Assembly: GCF_900142015.1 (NCBI RefSeq)
Contig: NZ_FQZN01000006.1
Location: forward strand, 1 to 64,000
Direction: 5' to 3'
DNA: 64,000 bases
From: Bacteroides stercorirosoris
Lineage (GTDB): Bacteria; Bacteroidota; Bacteroidia; Bacteroidales; Bacteroidaceae
Below, piece by piece: positions 43,530-53,007 of this stretch (its first letter is position 1; each line of letters opens with the position of its first letter). The notes under the pieces were generated by a model that was not told the origin of the DNA, did not search any database, and saw only the letters and a program-made list of their open reading frames with translations. Made by a program: the position numbers and the translations under genes.

Positions 43530-44699
43530 TTAAAAGATAGACTTTGCGATGCCCATTTCCAGTCCGCGCAATTCTGCCAGTCCGCGCAGGCGGCCGATGC
43601 AGGAATATCCCGGATTGGTTTTCTTCTTTAGGTCATCCACCATCTGATGCCCGTGGTCGGGACGCATGGGGATAGATACTCCGCGACGTTGTTGCAGTTC
43701 GAGGAAAGCCTTCATGACGTGATACATATCTACGTCACCTTCCAGGTGGTTGGCTTCGTAGAAGTTGCCTTCTGCGTCGCGTTGCGTGCTGCGCAGGTGA
43801 ACGAAGTTGATGCGGTCGGCAAATTGCTGCATGATGGCGGCACAGTCGTTGGCGCTGCTTACACCGAGTGAACCGGTGCAGAGGCAAAGGCCGTTGCTCT
43901 TGTTGGGAACAGCGTCAATCAAAGCCTGGAAATCGGCGGCGCTGCTCATGATGCGCGGCAGACCGAGGATGGAGCAGGGAGGATCGTCCGGGTGGATGAC
44001 CAACTCTACGCCGGCTTCATCGGCAACCGGGGCGATTTCCTGCAGGAAGTAAATCAGGTTGGCACGCAGCTTCTCCGGAGTGATGTCCTTGTAGCGGTCC
44101 AGTTCCTGCTGGAATTGTTCCAGGGTGAAACTCTCTTCCGAACCGGGAAGGCCGGCAATCATGTTGCGGACAAGCAGTTGCTTGTCGGCTTCCGTCATTT
44201 GCTCGAAGCGGGCTTTTGCCTTGGCTTTCTCCTCGTCGGTGTAGTCGTTCTCGGCACCGGGGCGTTTCAATAGGAAGAGGTCGAAAGCAACGAAAGCGGC
44301 ACGTTCAAAGCGCAGGGCACGGCTGCCGTCGGGCAGTTCGTAGGCAAGGTCGGTACGCGTCCAGTCCAGTACAGGCATGAAGTTGTACGTCACGATGTTT
44401 ACGCCGCACTTACCGAGGTTGCGCAGGCTTTCCTTATAGTTATCGATGTATTTCTGGAAATCTCCCGTTTGGGTCTTGATATGTTCGTGCACAGGCACGC
44501 TTTCCACTACCGACCAGCGCAGGCCGACAGCTTCAATCATTTCCTTACGTTTCATGATTTCTTCTACCGTCCACACCTCGCCGTTGGGGATGTGGTGCAG
44601 GGCGTTCACGATGCCGGTTGCTCCGGCTTGCTTGATGTCCCACAGGCTGACCGGGTCATTAGGACCATACCAGCGCCAGGTTTGTTCGCATAATACCAT
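43530..44699 (-). CDS. uxuA: Mannonate dehydratase UxuA
   Basis: A 389-residue cytoplasmic enzyme that dehydrates D-mannonate to 2-keto-3-deoxygluconate in the hexuronate pathway. Seen: [20 protein letters not shown] at the N-terminus, [42 protein letters not shown], and the metal-binding region MRPDHGHQ near the C-terminus, all standard for UxuA. I chose the start at 44699, immediately before the conserved beginning, rather than 44720. It follows the SDR mannonate oxidoreductase by 40 bp and supplies the end of glucuronate catabolism for the lyase-GH88 products made upstream. Confidence 0.96.
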   Translation of the reverse strand: MVLCEQTWRWYGPNDPVSLWDIKQAGATGIVNALHHIPNGEVWTVEEIMKRKEMIEAVGLRWSVVESVPVHEHIKTQTGDFQKYIDNYKESLRNLGKCGVNIVTYNFMPVLDWTRTDLAYELPDGSRALRFERAAFVAFDLFLLKRPGAENDYTDEEKAKAKARFEQMTEADKQLLVRNMIAGLPGSEESFTLEQFQQELDRYKDITPEKLRANLIYFLQEIAPVADEAGVELVIHPDDPPCSILGLPRIMSSAADFQALIDAVPNKSNGLCLCTGSLGVSSANDCAAIMQQFADRINFVHLRSTQRDAEGNFYEANHLEGDVDMYHVMKAFLELQQRRGVSIPMRPDHGHQMVDDLKKKTNPGYSCIGRLRGLAELRGLEMGIAKSIF

Positions 44700-44739
44700 A
44701 CTTGAATTATTAATTATCAATTATTAAATATGAATCGGC

Positions 44740-45549
44740 TTAGATGGAGAAAGCGTCAAAACCGCCGTCTACTACCGACAGGGCACCTGTCACGAAGCTG
44801 GAAGCATCGCTGATGAGGTAGTGGATGGTTCCGAACAGCTCTTCCGGTTCGGCGAAACGTCCGCACGGAGTGTGGGCGATGATGGTCTTTGCGCGGTCGG
44901 TATATGAGCCGTCCGGGTTGGTCAGCAACGCACGGTTCTGGTTCGTCAGCAGGAAGCCCGGAACGATGGCGTTTACGCGAAGTTCGGGGCTGAATTTGGT
45001 GGCCAGTTCCGTTGCCATATAGCGGGTGTAGTTGGCAATGGCAGCTTTGGCAGAGCCGTAACCTACCACGCGGGTCAGCGGACGCAGGGCGGATTCGGAG
45101 CAGAAGTTTACGATAACACCTTTCTTATTCTTAGCCATTACGTCTACGAATGCCATTGTGGGCAGCACCGTGCCGAAGAGGTTCAGGTCCACTACCTTTC
45201 TGAAAGCGTCCACTTCCAGGTCGAGGATGGTCTTATCCGGGGCGATAGTGGCGCCGGCCATGTTTCCGCCAGCGGCGTTCAGCAGCACGTCGATGGTTCC
45301 GAAGCGTTCCAGTATGGCTTTCTTGTTCTCTTCCAGCACTTCTTTGTTCAGCACGTCCGTCATCAGGAACAGGGCTTCCGTCTTCTGGCTGAGTTCGGCT
45401 TCCAGTTCTTTACCGATTTCCTCCACGCGGTCCAGGATAACGATTTTGGCACCTTGTTCGGCGAGGTAATTGGCGATACTCTTTCCTAAGATACCGCAAC
45501 CGCCGGTCACGATAATCACTTTGTCTTTAATGTCGAATAAGTTTTTCAT
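44740..45549 (-). CDS. SDR-family D-mannonate oxidoreductase (fructuronate reductase)
   Basis: A 269-residue short-chain dehydrogenase. Seen: NAD(P) loop TGGCGILGKS (15-24), NAAGGNM, catalytic SESALRPLTRVVGYGSAKAA (Ser, Tyr and Lys), and ELRVNAIVPGFLLTNQNR. SDR-type mannonate oxidoreductases replace UxuB beside uxuA in Bacteroides; the pairing here (40 bp apart) supports reduction of D-fructuronate to D-mannonate. It has a -7 box at 45590-45597. The substrate follows from the neighbour, not from the fold. Confidence 0.87.
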   Translation of the reverse strand: MKNLFDIKDKVIIVTGGCGILGKSIANYLAEQGAKIVILDRVEEIGKELEAELSQKTEALFLMTDVLNKEVLEENKKAILERFGTIDVLLNAAGGNMAGATIAPDKTILDLEVDAFRKVVDLNLFGTVLPTMAFVDVMAKNKKGVIVNFCSESALRPLTRVVGYGSAKAAIANYTRYMATELATKFSPELRVNAIVPGFLLTNQNRALLTNPDGSYTDRAKTIIAHTPCGRFAEPEELFGTIHYLISDASSFVTGALSVVDGGFDAFSI

Positions 45550-45589
45550 GTCTTTTTCTTTTATAAAATGATTCTAAATCTCTGTGCTA

Positions 45590-45597
45590 CAAAAATA
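45590..45597 (-). promoter_or_regulatory. -7 box (TATTTTTG) of the mannonate oxidoreductase-uxuA unit
   Basis: Matches TAnnTTTG on the minus strand, 40 bp before the ATG. It implies these two genes can be expressed apart from the lyase-GH88 gene upstream. Confidence 0.45.
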
Positions 45598-45718
45598 GTG
45601 GAAAAGTAGTTCGCTTACCATACAAAACGTCTCAAAAAGATGAACTACTGTCTCAAAAAGTACTAATTATGCGAATTAGGAGTTGAAATTAACTCCTTTT
45701 TGTGCGGTTATGAATATA

Positions 45719-45795
45719 TTTAGACACGGATTACACGGATTACACTGTTGCAGTATATAAAAACAACAGTGTAATCCGTGTAATCCGTGTCTAAA
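45719..45795. repeat. Perfect 32-bp palindrome (CGGATTACAC arms)
   Basis: The arms at 45719-45750 and 45764-45795 are perfectly complementary, built from ACACGGATTACACGGATTAC; the loop is 13 nt. The sequence after the palindrome (ATCCGTGTCTAAAATCTCATT) also occurs at 773-794 in the MITE-like element. It lies between the lyase-GH88 gene and the mannonate oxidoreductase gene and could end the upstream transcript. Confidence 0.85.
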
Positions 45796-45852
45796 ATCTC
45801 ATTTATCATTTGTTTCATTTCTGCACCGTTATGAATCTGTTTCAACTATTAA

Positions 45853-48186
45853 TTACTGCCCAAGAGCAGCTTTTCTTGCCAATGCTTCCAGATAATAATA
45901 GTCGGCATAGTTGATTGGGACATCTATTTCGTCCCCTCCCGGATGGTGTCCGGTGGAGTGGAGCAGGAGGAAGCCGTAGGTTGTTTCAGGTTCGGCACGG
46001 TAATGCTGGTTGAGGCTGTCCACTATCTTGTCGGCGATGTCCTGATAACGTTTGCCGTCTTCTGCCGAAACGTAGCCACGGAGTTCATACAAGGCTGATG
46101 CCATGATGGCACCGGCAGAAGCGTCACGGGGAACGTTGGGGATGCCGGGAGCTTTCATATCCCAATAAGGGATTAAGTCTTCGGGCAGGTTGGGCAGGCC
46201 GAAAAAGAAGTCGGCGATGTGGCGCGCCTGTTGCAGGTAGGCGGGGTTCTTGGTGAAGCGGTAACACATGGTGTATCCGTAAAGCCCCCATGCCTGTCCG
46301 CGGCTCCAGAAAGAGTCGTCGGCATAGCCTTGCGCGGTTTGCCGGGCACGGACTTCGCCGGTTTCGGGATCATAGTCCACTACATGGAAAGAAGAGTAAT
46401 CCGGGCGGAAATGGTTCTTCATTGTTGTATTGGTGTGGTTGACGGCAATCTTCCAGTAGATGGAGTCGCCGGTCTCCTGGGTGGCCCAGAACAGCATCTC
46501 CAGGTTCATCAGATTGTCGATGATGACGGGGAACTTCCACTTGTCGCGGTTGTGGTCCCACGAACGGATGCTCTTTACCTTCTTGTTGTAGCGGGTTATC
46601 AGCGTCCGGGCGCTTTGCAGCACTACATCTTTGTAGGAACGTTCGCCGGTCAGCTGATAGGCTTTGCCGAAGCTGTTGTTCATCATGAAACCGAGGTCGT
46701 GGGTGCCTTTGTGCCATTTGGCTTCTTCTATCATCCAGGTGTTGCTGATGGCTTGCTGACGCCAGAAGTCATCGTTCGTGTAGGCATACATCTGCCACAG
46801 TGAACCGGGGAAGAAGCCTGAACACCAGTCGTGGGGATGTATCATCCTCAGTGAGCCGTCTTTGTTGAGGCTGCGCGGTGTGACGCGGTGCTTGCACTGG
46901 TTGTCCCCTTCTTTTCTGGCTTTATCGGCGCACTTCAGGGCAAACTGGAGTTGTCCGCAGGCGAAAGCATAGGCGTTGTCCACATCGTCGGCTTCTACCC
47001 ATAGCAGGTTGAAGCGGTCTTTCCAGTTGATGATGCGGTGGGCTTTATAGAGTTCCAGGTAGTCTTTCCGTGCAGGGTTGAACAAGCTGGTGCGGTATAA
47101 ATCTTTGCAGAACTCCTGCTGTTTATGTTCCCACTCGCTGATTTGACGGTAAGGCCAGTCTTTCACTTCTTTTCCCACGTAGGGAACCAGGAAGTCCATA
47201 GCTTTGTAGAAGTTGCGCCCGTCTGCCGAGGTGGCGTTGTCAATGGAGATTCCGATCTTCCGTGCCATCATGAAGATGTCGATGAAGTGAGACAGGTTGA
47301 ACTGTGAGTAACCGAAGGCAAGGGTGCGACGCAGTTCGTGCGGTTGCTTTCCGTCCGGTTCTATCTGGGTGAAGATGCGCTTCTGGGGAATGGCATTGAT
47401 GACTTCCTGCGCTACTTTCGTATTTCCTGCGTACAAGGCGAAAGCGATGACTTGTGCGTCGTGCGCCGTACTGTGGTTATTGGCTTGGCGTGCTTCTTCC
47501 TGTCCCTGCGGACTGTTCAGTATCCAAGTCAGCAACTTGCCGAACCATGCTTTCAGTTGCTTGGAATCTTTCGGGGTGAAGGCCTTTGACCCCTCCAGCA
47601 ATTGCACGGCATCCAGCATCTCGACGAAGGAATAGGTATCGATGACCCCATAGCAACGCCCTTTATTGTTGTTGTGTCCCGGTATCATCTGGGCATATTC
47701 CAGGTTGGGATTCATGCGCGTATCCTTATTAAAGAACCATACGCGTATCAGTTCCGTAGCTTTTTGGGCATACTTCTCGTCACCGCTGAAGTACCAGGCA
47801 AGGGCAAGGGTGGTGACACGTTGGGCGGTTGCCCCGAGGCGGTTACGGTCCAGCTTGTTCAGTTCCGGGTTCGATTCACCGTCACGGCTGATGTAGGGCA
47901 GTCCGTCCGGTTTGGTCGGGTCGGGCCAGAAATAGCGTGCCTGACTCATGTAGTCATGCTTGTCTCCGCTGCCGGGTGTCTTCTCTTTCATCATGACGGA
48001 CAAGGGCTGTGCGTCAAGCGTTCTTTCAGCATCCGTTATCAGTTCCTGATAAGCAGCCGAAAAGTACGGTTGATGTAATGATTGTTTTACTCTCTCCAGG
48101 TGTGCCTTGTCCCAGATGGACTGTGCATGTATGCTGCTTGCCGCAAGCATCAGACTGGTGATAATTAAGCAGATTTTAGCTCTCAT
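45853..48186 (-). CDS. Fused glucuronan lyase (PL38-like) and GH88 unsaturated glucuronyl hydrolase
   Basis: A 777-residue exported two-enzyme fusion. Residues 1-21 are a signal peptide. Residues about 25-390 form an alginate-lyase-superfamily domain of the PL38 type, with GHNNNKGRCYGVIDTY, the NNHS motif (236-239) and FGYSQFNLSHFID (291-303). Residues about 400-775 form a GH88 domain with HDLGF (Asp497) and IIDNLMNL (Asp557), the two catalytic aspartates of unsaturated glucuronyl hydrolases. The lyase would release 4,5-unsaturated glucuronate ends, and the GH88 half would remove them as the hydrolysis product. PL38 members I know of act on glucuronan. It lies 18 bp after GH2. Confidence 0.85.
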   Translation of the reverse strand: MRAKICLIITSLMLAASSIHAQSIWDKAHLERVKQSLHQPYFSAAYQELITDAERTLDAQPLSVMMKEKTPGSGDKHDYMSQARYFWPDPTKPDGLPYISRDGESNPELNKLDRNRLGATAQRVTTLALAWYFSGDEKYAQKATELIRVWFFNKDTRMNPNLEYAQMIPGHNNNKGRCYGVIDTYSFVEMLDAVQLLEGSKAFTPKDSKQLKAWFGKLLTWILNSPQGQEEARQANNHSTAHDAQVIAFALYAGNTKVAQEVINAIPQKRIFTQIEPDGKQPHELRRTLAFGYSQFNLSHFIDIFMMARKIGISIDNATSADGRNFYKAMDFLVPYVGKEVKDWPYRQISEWEHKQQEFCKDLYRTSLFNPARKDYLELYKAHRIINWKDRFNLLWVEADDVDNAYAFACGQLQFALKCADKARKEGDNQCKHRVTPRSLNKDGSLRMIHPHDWCSGFFPGSLWQMYAYTNDDFWRQQAISNTWMIEEAKWHKGTHDLGFMMNNSFGKAYQLTGERSYKDVVLQSARTLITRYNKKVKSIRSWDHNRDKWKFPVIIDNLMNLEMLFWATQETGDSIYWKIAVNHTNTTMKNHFRPDYSSFHVVDYDPETGEVRARQTAQGYADDSFWSRGQAWGLYGYTMCYRFTKNPAYLQQARHIADFFFGLPNLPEDLIPYWDMKAPGIPNVPRDASAGAIMASALYELRGYVSAEDGKRYQDIADKIVDSLNQHYRAEPETTYGFLLLHSTGHHPGGDEIDVPINYADYYYLEALARKAALGQ

Positions 48187-48204
48187 GGCGTTTTTGTTTT
48201 GAAG

Positions 48205-50871
48205 TTAATAAAGTTTTCTGAGTTTTATACCGTTCAGAAAGCTTTTTCCATTCCGAACAGGGAAGCGTATTTCAATTTTATTCCGAAAGTTTGTAATATT
48301 GTATCTTTTCCGCAAAGCATGGAAGTAACCGCTCTCCCGGCAAGGAGAAAAGTCTTCTTCTACAGTTTCATCATTAACGATTATGCTGAAGCAGTTCTCG
48401 CGGCTTTCTACATCGGAATTCCGTCCTAACTGGTAGGCGGTGGCTGCATTCTCCCGGAATATATCTGTAAAAAGAAATTCTATCTCGTAAACTCCGTTGG
48501 GAACATCGAAACAATAGCCTTCAATGTCATTGCGAAGGGTTTGGAACAACGGTCCGTCATTGGTATTCTCAACCTGTGTCTGACTACTTTTGCTTTCTCC
48601 GCCAATATATCCCCAACTGTTTTCAGTGTAGGGCTGATCGGGTAGCCATGTGAGCCGGCTTTCATCGGAAGTATAGAAGCAATTGCTGCCTACGTTGACG
48701 GCAAGCTCCAGATTCCGTAAGTTTGTTTCATTCAGATTCGCAGGGGCAGGGGTGAAGCTGAGGTGGATGCCGTCTTCAATGGTACGGAGATTACGGGCAG
48801 CTTCTTTGCTTTCAGCTTTGGCGGAAATGAAGTGTTCTTTCCGGCTGAACGGTACTTCAAATATAACGGTATAATTCTCAGTCTTTTGCTTGCCCAGAGA
48901 CTTGCCGTCAATGAAAAGTTCCACTTCCGGAAGGTTGGTATATACTTTGACCGGCAGCATTACCGGGGCTTCTCCCTGCTGTATGCCGGTGCGGTGAATC
49001 CAGTCGCGGCTGGCGATGTGCAACACGGGAATGTCTTCTCGCCAGGCTGCCTTGTAGTAATAGTACACGTCTTTTGGGGTACGATCCGAATATACCAGTC
49101 CTTTGTTGTTGATGCGCGGCATAGATTCATCACGCAGGGCGGAGGAGAAATCGATAAAGTTCCAGTGCGTTCCGCCACAGACGTAAGGCGTTTCTTCCAG
49201 TACGGGCAGGTAATGCTCCAGGTACTTTTGCTGATACTCGATGCTGAAATCGAAAGCGTTCGGTTGTAGCGAATGTATGCGCTTGTCAGAACCTGCGCCG
49301 TATTCGCTGACAATCATGGGGTGCGAAGGAAACTTTTTGTGTTGTTCTGCCAGGAAGCGTTCGAAGCCTGTAAGGTTGCCTCCATACCAGCCTTGATACA
49401 GGTTCCAGCCGACAATATCGGTAATATTGCCCAATCCTACCTCGTTGTAACTGTTGCTGCCGTGAAAGGCCATAGTGCTGACACGAGTGGAGTCTTCTTC
49501 TTTCAAGACTTTCTCCAGACGATTGGCGAGTGCCAGTGTCCGTTCCAGCACGGGTTTCAGTTCTTCTTCTTTTTTATAGCGGCGCTGGGTGACGAGTAAT
49601 ATCTCATTCATATATCCCCAGGTGATGATGGAGGGGTGGTTATAGTGCTGGCGTATCATTTCCCGCAGATTGCTTTCGCAGTTTTCTGCGTAACCCGGAG
49701 TGTCGGGCACGATGTCGATGATGGGTATTTCTTCCCAGGCCAGCATGCCGAGTTTGTCACACATTTCCAACAGGGCATCATCTTGCGGATAATGGGAGAT
49801 GCGGATAAAGTTGGCGCCCATCTCTTTCATCAGCATCATGTCGCGGCGGTGCATCTCGTCCGTCAGTGCGACTCCGATGGGCTTTTGGTCCTGGTGGCGG
49901 CAAATGCCGCGTAATTTATAAGGCTTTCCATTGAGGGAGAAGCCTGTCTTGCCATCGAAGCCAAACCAGCGGAAACCTGTATGATGATTACTGCGGTCGA
50001 GGATGGCTTTTGTTTTTTTATCGCGCAGAATGCTTTCTACCCTGTAGAGATGAGGTGTCTCGGGTGTCCATAATCGGGGGGACAGGATAGGGGCGGTTTC
50101 GGTATGAAAAGAGTATAATTCTCCACCTTTTATCTGGATAGACTGTTTCTGGGTTTGGGCAATACTTCCGTCGGGATTGTATACGATATGCTCCAGTTCA
50201 AGAGATGCTTTCTGTTCTGCATCGTTCTTTATCTCTCCGCGAATAAGTATCGTGCCTTTTTCTTCGGACACTTGCGGGGTGCTGATGAATATCCCGTCCG
50301 AGCCGTGGTTGGTCAGATGGAAATGCTGTTTGGATACTGCCGTGAGCCATACATCCCGGTAGATGCCGCCAAAGAATGTAAAGTCGGCGGAGATAGGGGG
50401 GATATCCTGCCGGGCGTTGTCTACACGGATAGCGAGAGAGTTGGGAGAGTTGAACGAACAGAGCGAAGTGATATCGAATGTGCAGGCGGTATATCCGCCG
50501 TTATGTTCGCCTGCTTCTTTACCGTTGATGTAGATGGCAGCGGCCTTGCTGGCCGCATCCAGTTTTAGGAATACCTGTTTGTCTTGCCAATGCTGCGGCA
50601 ACGTCAGTGTACGGCGATACCAACCTGTTCCCTGGTAATACTTTTTTTCGGTATATGCATCCGTATTCCATGTGTGCGGGAGATGTATGCTGTTCCACGC
50701 ACTATCATCGTAAGCCGGAGAAGCTGCGGCCTCGCACTCACCTTTATGGAATTTCCAACCGTCGTTGATTGTTTTACTTTCATGCTGTGCGCAAACTGTC
50801 TGGGACAGGAACAGAATCATGGGTATCAGTATCCGGAGTTTCCGGGCTGGAAATGTTTTCTCTTTACTCAT
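48205..50871 (-). CDS. GH2 family hydrolase with C-terminal malectin-like domain (possible beta-glucuronidase)
   Basis: An 888-residue exported enzyme. Seen: signal peptide (to CAQ near 29), GH2 sugar-binding domain (about 35-180), Ig-like domain (185-300), barrel with acid/base Glu423 (YMNEI) and nucleophile Glu523 (VSEYGAG), an Asn-Asn-Lys triplet (588-590) before GLVYSDRTPKD, then an Ig-like and a malectin/di-glucose-binding-like domain (about 720-885). The NxK triplet is required by beta-glucuronidases, but NDKG-type versions also occur in Bacteroides beta-galactosidases, so it does not settle specificity. Glucuronidase fits the neighbouring lyase-GH88 and uxuA; galactosidase is the main alternative. 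Confidence 0.88.
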   Translation of the reverse strand: MSKEKTFPARKLRILIPMILFLSQTVCAQHESKTINDGWKFHKGECEAAASPAYDDSAWNSIHLPHTWNTDAYTEKKYYQGTGWYRRTLTLPQHWQDKQVFLKLDAASKAAAIYINGKEAGEHNGGYTACTFDITSLCSFNSPNSLAIRVDNARQDIPPISADFTFFGGIYRDVWLTAVSKQHFHLTNHGSDGIFISTPQVSEEKGTILIRGEIKNDAEQKASLELEHIVYNPDGSIAQTQKQSIQIKGGELYSFHTETAPILSPRLWTPETPHLYRVESILRDKKTKAILDRSNHHTGFRWFGFDGKTGFSLNGKPYKLRGICRHQDQKPIGVALTDEMHRRDMMLMKEMGANFIRISHYPQDDALLEMCDKLGMLAWEEIPIIDIVPDTPGYAENCESNLREMIRQHYNHPSIITWGYMNEILLVTQRRYKKEEELKPVLERTLALANRLEKVLKEEDSTRVSTMAFHGSNSYNEVGLGNITDIVGWNLYQGWYGGNLTGFERFLAEQHKKFPSHPMIVSEYGAGSDKRIHSLQPNAFDFSIEYQQKYLEHYLPVLEETPYVCGGTHWNFIDFSSALRDESMPRINNKGLVYSDRTPKDVYYYYKAAWREDIPVLHIASRDWIHRTGIQQGEAPVMLPVKVYTNLPEVELFIDGKSLGKQKTENYTVIFEVPFSRKEHFISAKAESKEAARNLRTIEDGIHLSFTPAPANLNETNLRNLELAVNVGSNCFYTSDESRLTWLPDQPYTENSWGYIGGESKSSQTQVENTNDGPLFQTLRNDIEGYCFDVPNGVYEIEFLFTDIFRENAATAYQLGRNSDVESRENCFSIIVNDETVEEDFSPCRESGYFHALRKRYNITNFRNKIEIRFPVRNGKSFLNGIKLRKLY

Positions 50872-50908
50872 GGTATATTTATTGTTGATTTGTTAGCTGA
50901 GAAAGAAA

Positions 50909-50948
50909 GGAGGCAGTAACCAGGCCGGTTATGCCAGTTGCTGCCTCC
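50909..50948. terminator. Inverted repeat between susD and GH2
   Basis: GGAGGCAGTAAC (50909-50920) pairs with GTTGCTGCCTCC (50937-50948), one G-T pair. On the minus strand it lies between the susD stop and the GH2 start and may reduce transcription of the enzyme genes relative to susCD. Confidence 0.55.
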
Positions 50949-51010
50949 AAACCTTCATTCAATCTTTCTACTTATATCCTTTGAAAACCAATCAAAAAAC
51001 TGTCTTTTCT

Positions 51011-52987
51011 TTACCAACCATAGTTCTGCGGAATACGTCCTTCGGCCAGTTCTATCACATTCTGATGAATAGGATAGAGATAGAGCTTGTCTGTCCATTG
51101 GCGGTTTTCCAGCTTCGTACGCGTATAGTAGGAGGTAGGTTCGCCCGGAGCTTTATCTTTCGAGCCCTTCATATTCATTCCGTAGAAGCGTGTCTGGTCG
51201 CAACCTATTCTGCCTTCGTCACCGCAGACCATCCAGCGGCGAACGTCGAAGTAGCGTTGTCCTTCACAATAGAGTTCTACGTAGCGTTCGTGCTGGATGG
51301 CATCGAACTGTTTGTCGTAATTGCCGATTACACCGGTCTTTATGCCGTTATCGTTCATGGTCTGGTAGCCTGGGATGCCTGCACGTTCACGCACTATGTC
51401 GATATACTTGATGATGTCCGCATTGCCCGGATCTATTTCATTGAGTGCTTCGGCATAGAACAGGTAGAACTCGGCCAAACGGTAGATGATGGAAACACGT
51501 TTCCAGCTCTGTGTATCACCGCTGGCATGGTTCACAGTACGGTTTTTGAATTTGCCCAGCATATATCCGCCTTTCACGTTGTCACCGTTGGAGAGGTCGT
51601 TTCCGCCACCTGCCGAGAAGTCTACGGTGTAGTTAGGGTTACCATTCATCCATTTCTTGAACCAGCTTCTTCCCTGGTATACCACGCTTGCGTAGAAACG
51701 CGGTTCACGGTTGGCGTACATATTGGAGATATTCTGATCCGTCTTCTTATCTTTATAGTCGGGGTCATAGCAACGGTTTTCTACAGCGCTGAAGCCGGTT
51801 TCATCGTAACCACTGTTCGGATCATCGATATCGAGTCCATTGTCCATGAAGAACATATCTACAGCGTCTTGAGACGGGCCGATAGTGCCATAGCATGAGT
51901 TTACATCACGCGGGTTGGTACGTTTCTCCATCTTGTACTGGTCAGAGTAACTGTTGTTGGTACTGCACCACAGGATTTCTTCATTATACACCTGGAAAAG
52001 GTTGTATACCGAACGGTCGGGTTGCTCCACTCCGTTTGCCATCACGCGGTAGAGGGCGTGGTGTTGTGCTTCGGCATAATCTATCAAGTCCTTTACGCGG
52101 TCTCTGGCAGTCACCCATTTCTGCGGGTCCTTGCTCTGCGGGAAGATGTATTCGCCTTTGGAGTTTTGCAGTTTCTGCAATCCCTGGTAGTATTCGGAAC
52201 CGTCTCCGCCGTTGAACAGTTTGGAGGCGGCATACATCCACAACTTGGCACGCAGTGCTTTGGCCACTACGATGGTGGGGCGTACCACTTCATTGGTGTT
52301 GAAATTGTATGCACCGTCTGCGTATGACGTGATGACTGATTCGGGCAGTTTGGACTGTGCGGGGTCGCAGAGGGGGGCCAATATGCCGTCAATGTAGTTC
52401 ACCATTTCGTCCACCGTGGCACGGTCATAATCCGTCACGTGCGGTTCGGCAGCATCGTCTATCTCCGTCACGATACAGGCGGGGCCGTAAAGTTCGAACA
52501 TGGAGAAGTAATAATAGGCGATCATGAATCGGCATTCATCCTTCATACGGGCTATTTCTTCGGCTGTCAGCTTGTTGGTGCTGGTAGGGTCGCCTACACC
52601 TCCGTCGTGGGCACGTTCAATGAAAATCATAGCCTGACGTATATCCTTGTAGAAGGTGGCCCAGCGGTGATAGCTTCCGCTGGCAGCCGTGAAGCCCGCC
52701 ATCATGACGTCGCGTGAGCTGGCCTTTTCCGAAGCGATTTCACCGCAGAGGTTGGACCATGGGTTTTTGAAAGCATTGACTTCCGAACCGGTTTCGGAGT
52801 ATTCCATCAGATTGCGGTAGATAACTCCGTACCAGTTTCGCGTATAGGTTGCATTGTCCCAAACCTGATCGACTCCCAGGCTGGCGTTGAATTCGCCTGA
52901 TATGTCGAGATAGTCTGAACAAGATGCTGTGCTGAATGCAAGGACGGCAGAGCCGACGGTTGCGTATAGTAAATTTTTCAGTTTCAT
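51011..52987 (-). CDS. SusD/RagB-like surface glycan-binding lipoprotein (second locus)
   Basis: A 658-residue lipoprotein, lipobox STASC with Cys23, then DYLDISGEFNASLGVDQVW. Helical TPR-like parts are visible (ECRFMIAYYYFSMFELYGPA), with the late GNADIIKYIDIVRERAGIPG and YVELYCEGQRYFDVRRWM patterns standard for the family. Sits 20 bp after susC in the minus-strand unit and would form the lid of that transporter. The following intergenic hairpin separates it from GH2. Confidence 0.94.
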   Translation of the reverse strand: MKLKNLLYATVGSAVLAFSTASCSDYLDISGEFNASLGVDQVWDNATYTRNWYGVIYRNLMEYSETGSEVNAFKNPWSNLCGEIASEKASSRDVMMAGFTAASGSYHRWATFYKDIRQAMIFIERAHDGGVGDPTSTNKLTAEEIARMKDECRFMIAYYYFSMFELYGPACIVTEIDDAAEPHVTDYDRATVDEMVNYIDGILAPLCDPAQSKLPESVITSYADGAYNFNTNEVVRPTIVVAKALRAKLWMYAASKLFNGGDGSEYYQGLQKLQNSKGEYIFPQSKDPQKWVTARDRVKDLIDYAEAQHHALYRVMANGVEQPDRSVYNLFQVYNEEILWCSTNNSYSDQYKMEKRTNPRDVNSCYGTIGPSQDAVDMFFMDNGLDIDDPNSGYDETGFSAVENRCYDPDYKDKKTDQNISNMYANREPRFYASVVYQGRSWFKKWMNGNPNYTVDFSAGGGNDLSNGDNVKGGYMLGKFKNRTVNHASGDTQSWKRVSIIYRLAEFYLFYAEALNEIDPGNADIIKYIDIVRERAGIPGYQTMNDNGIKTGVIGNYDKQFDAIQHERYVELYCEGQRYFDVRRWMVCGDEGRIGCDQTRFYGMNMKGSKDKAPGEPTSYYTRTKLENRQWTDKLYLYPIHQNVIELAEGRIPQNYGW

Positions 52988-53007
52988 ATCGTTTATTAAT
53001 TAGATGT

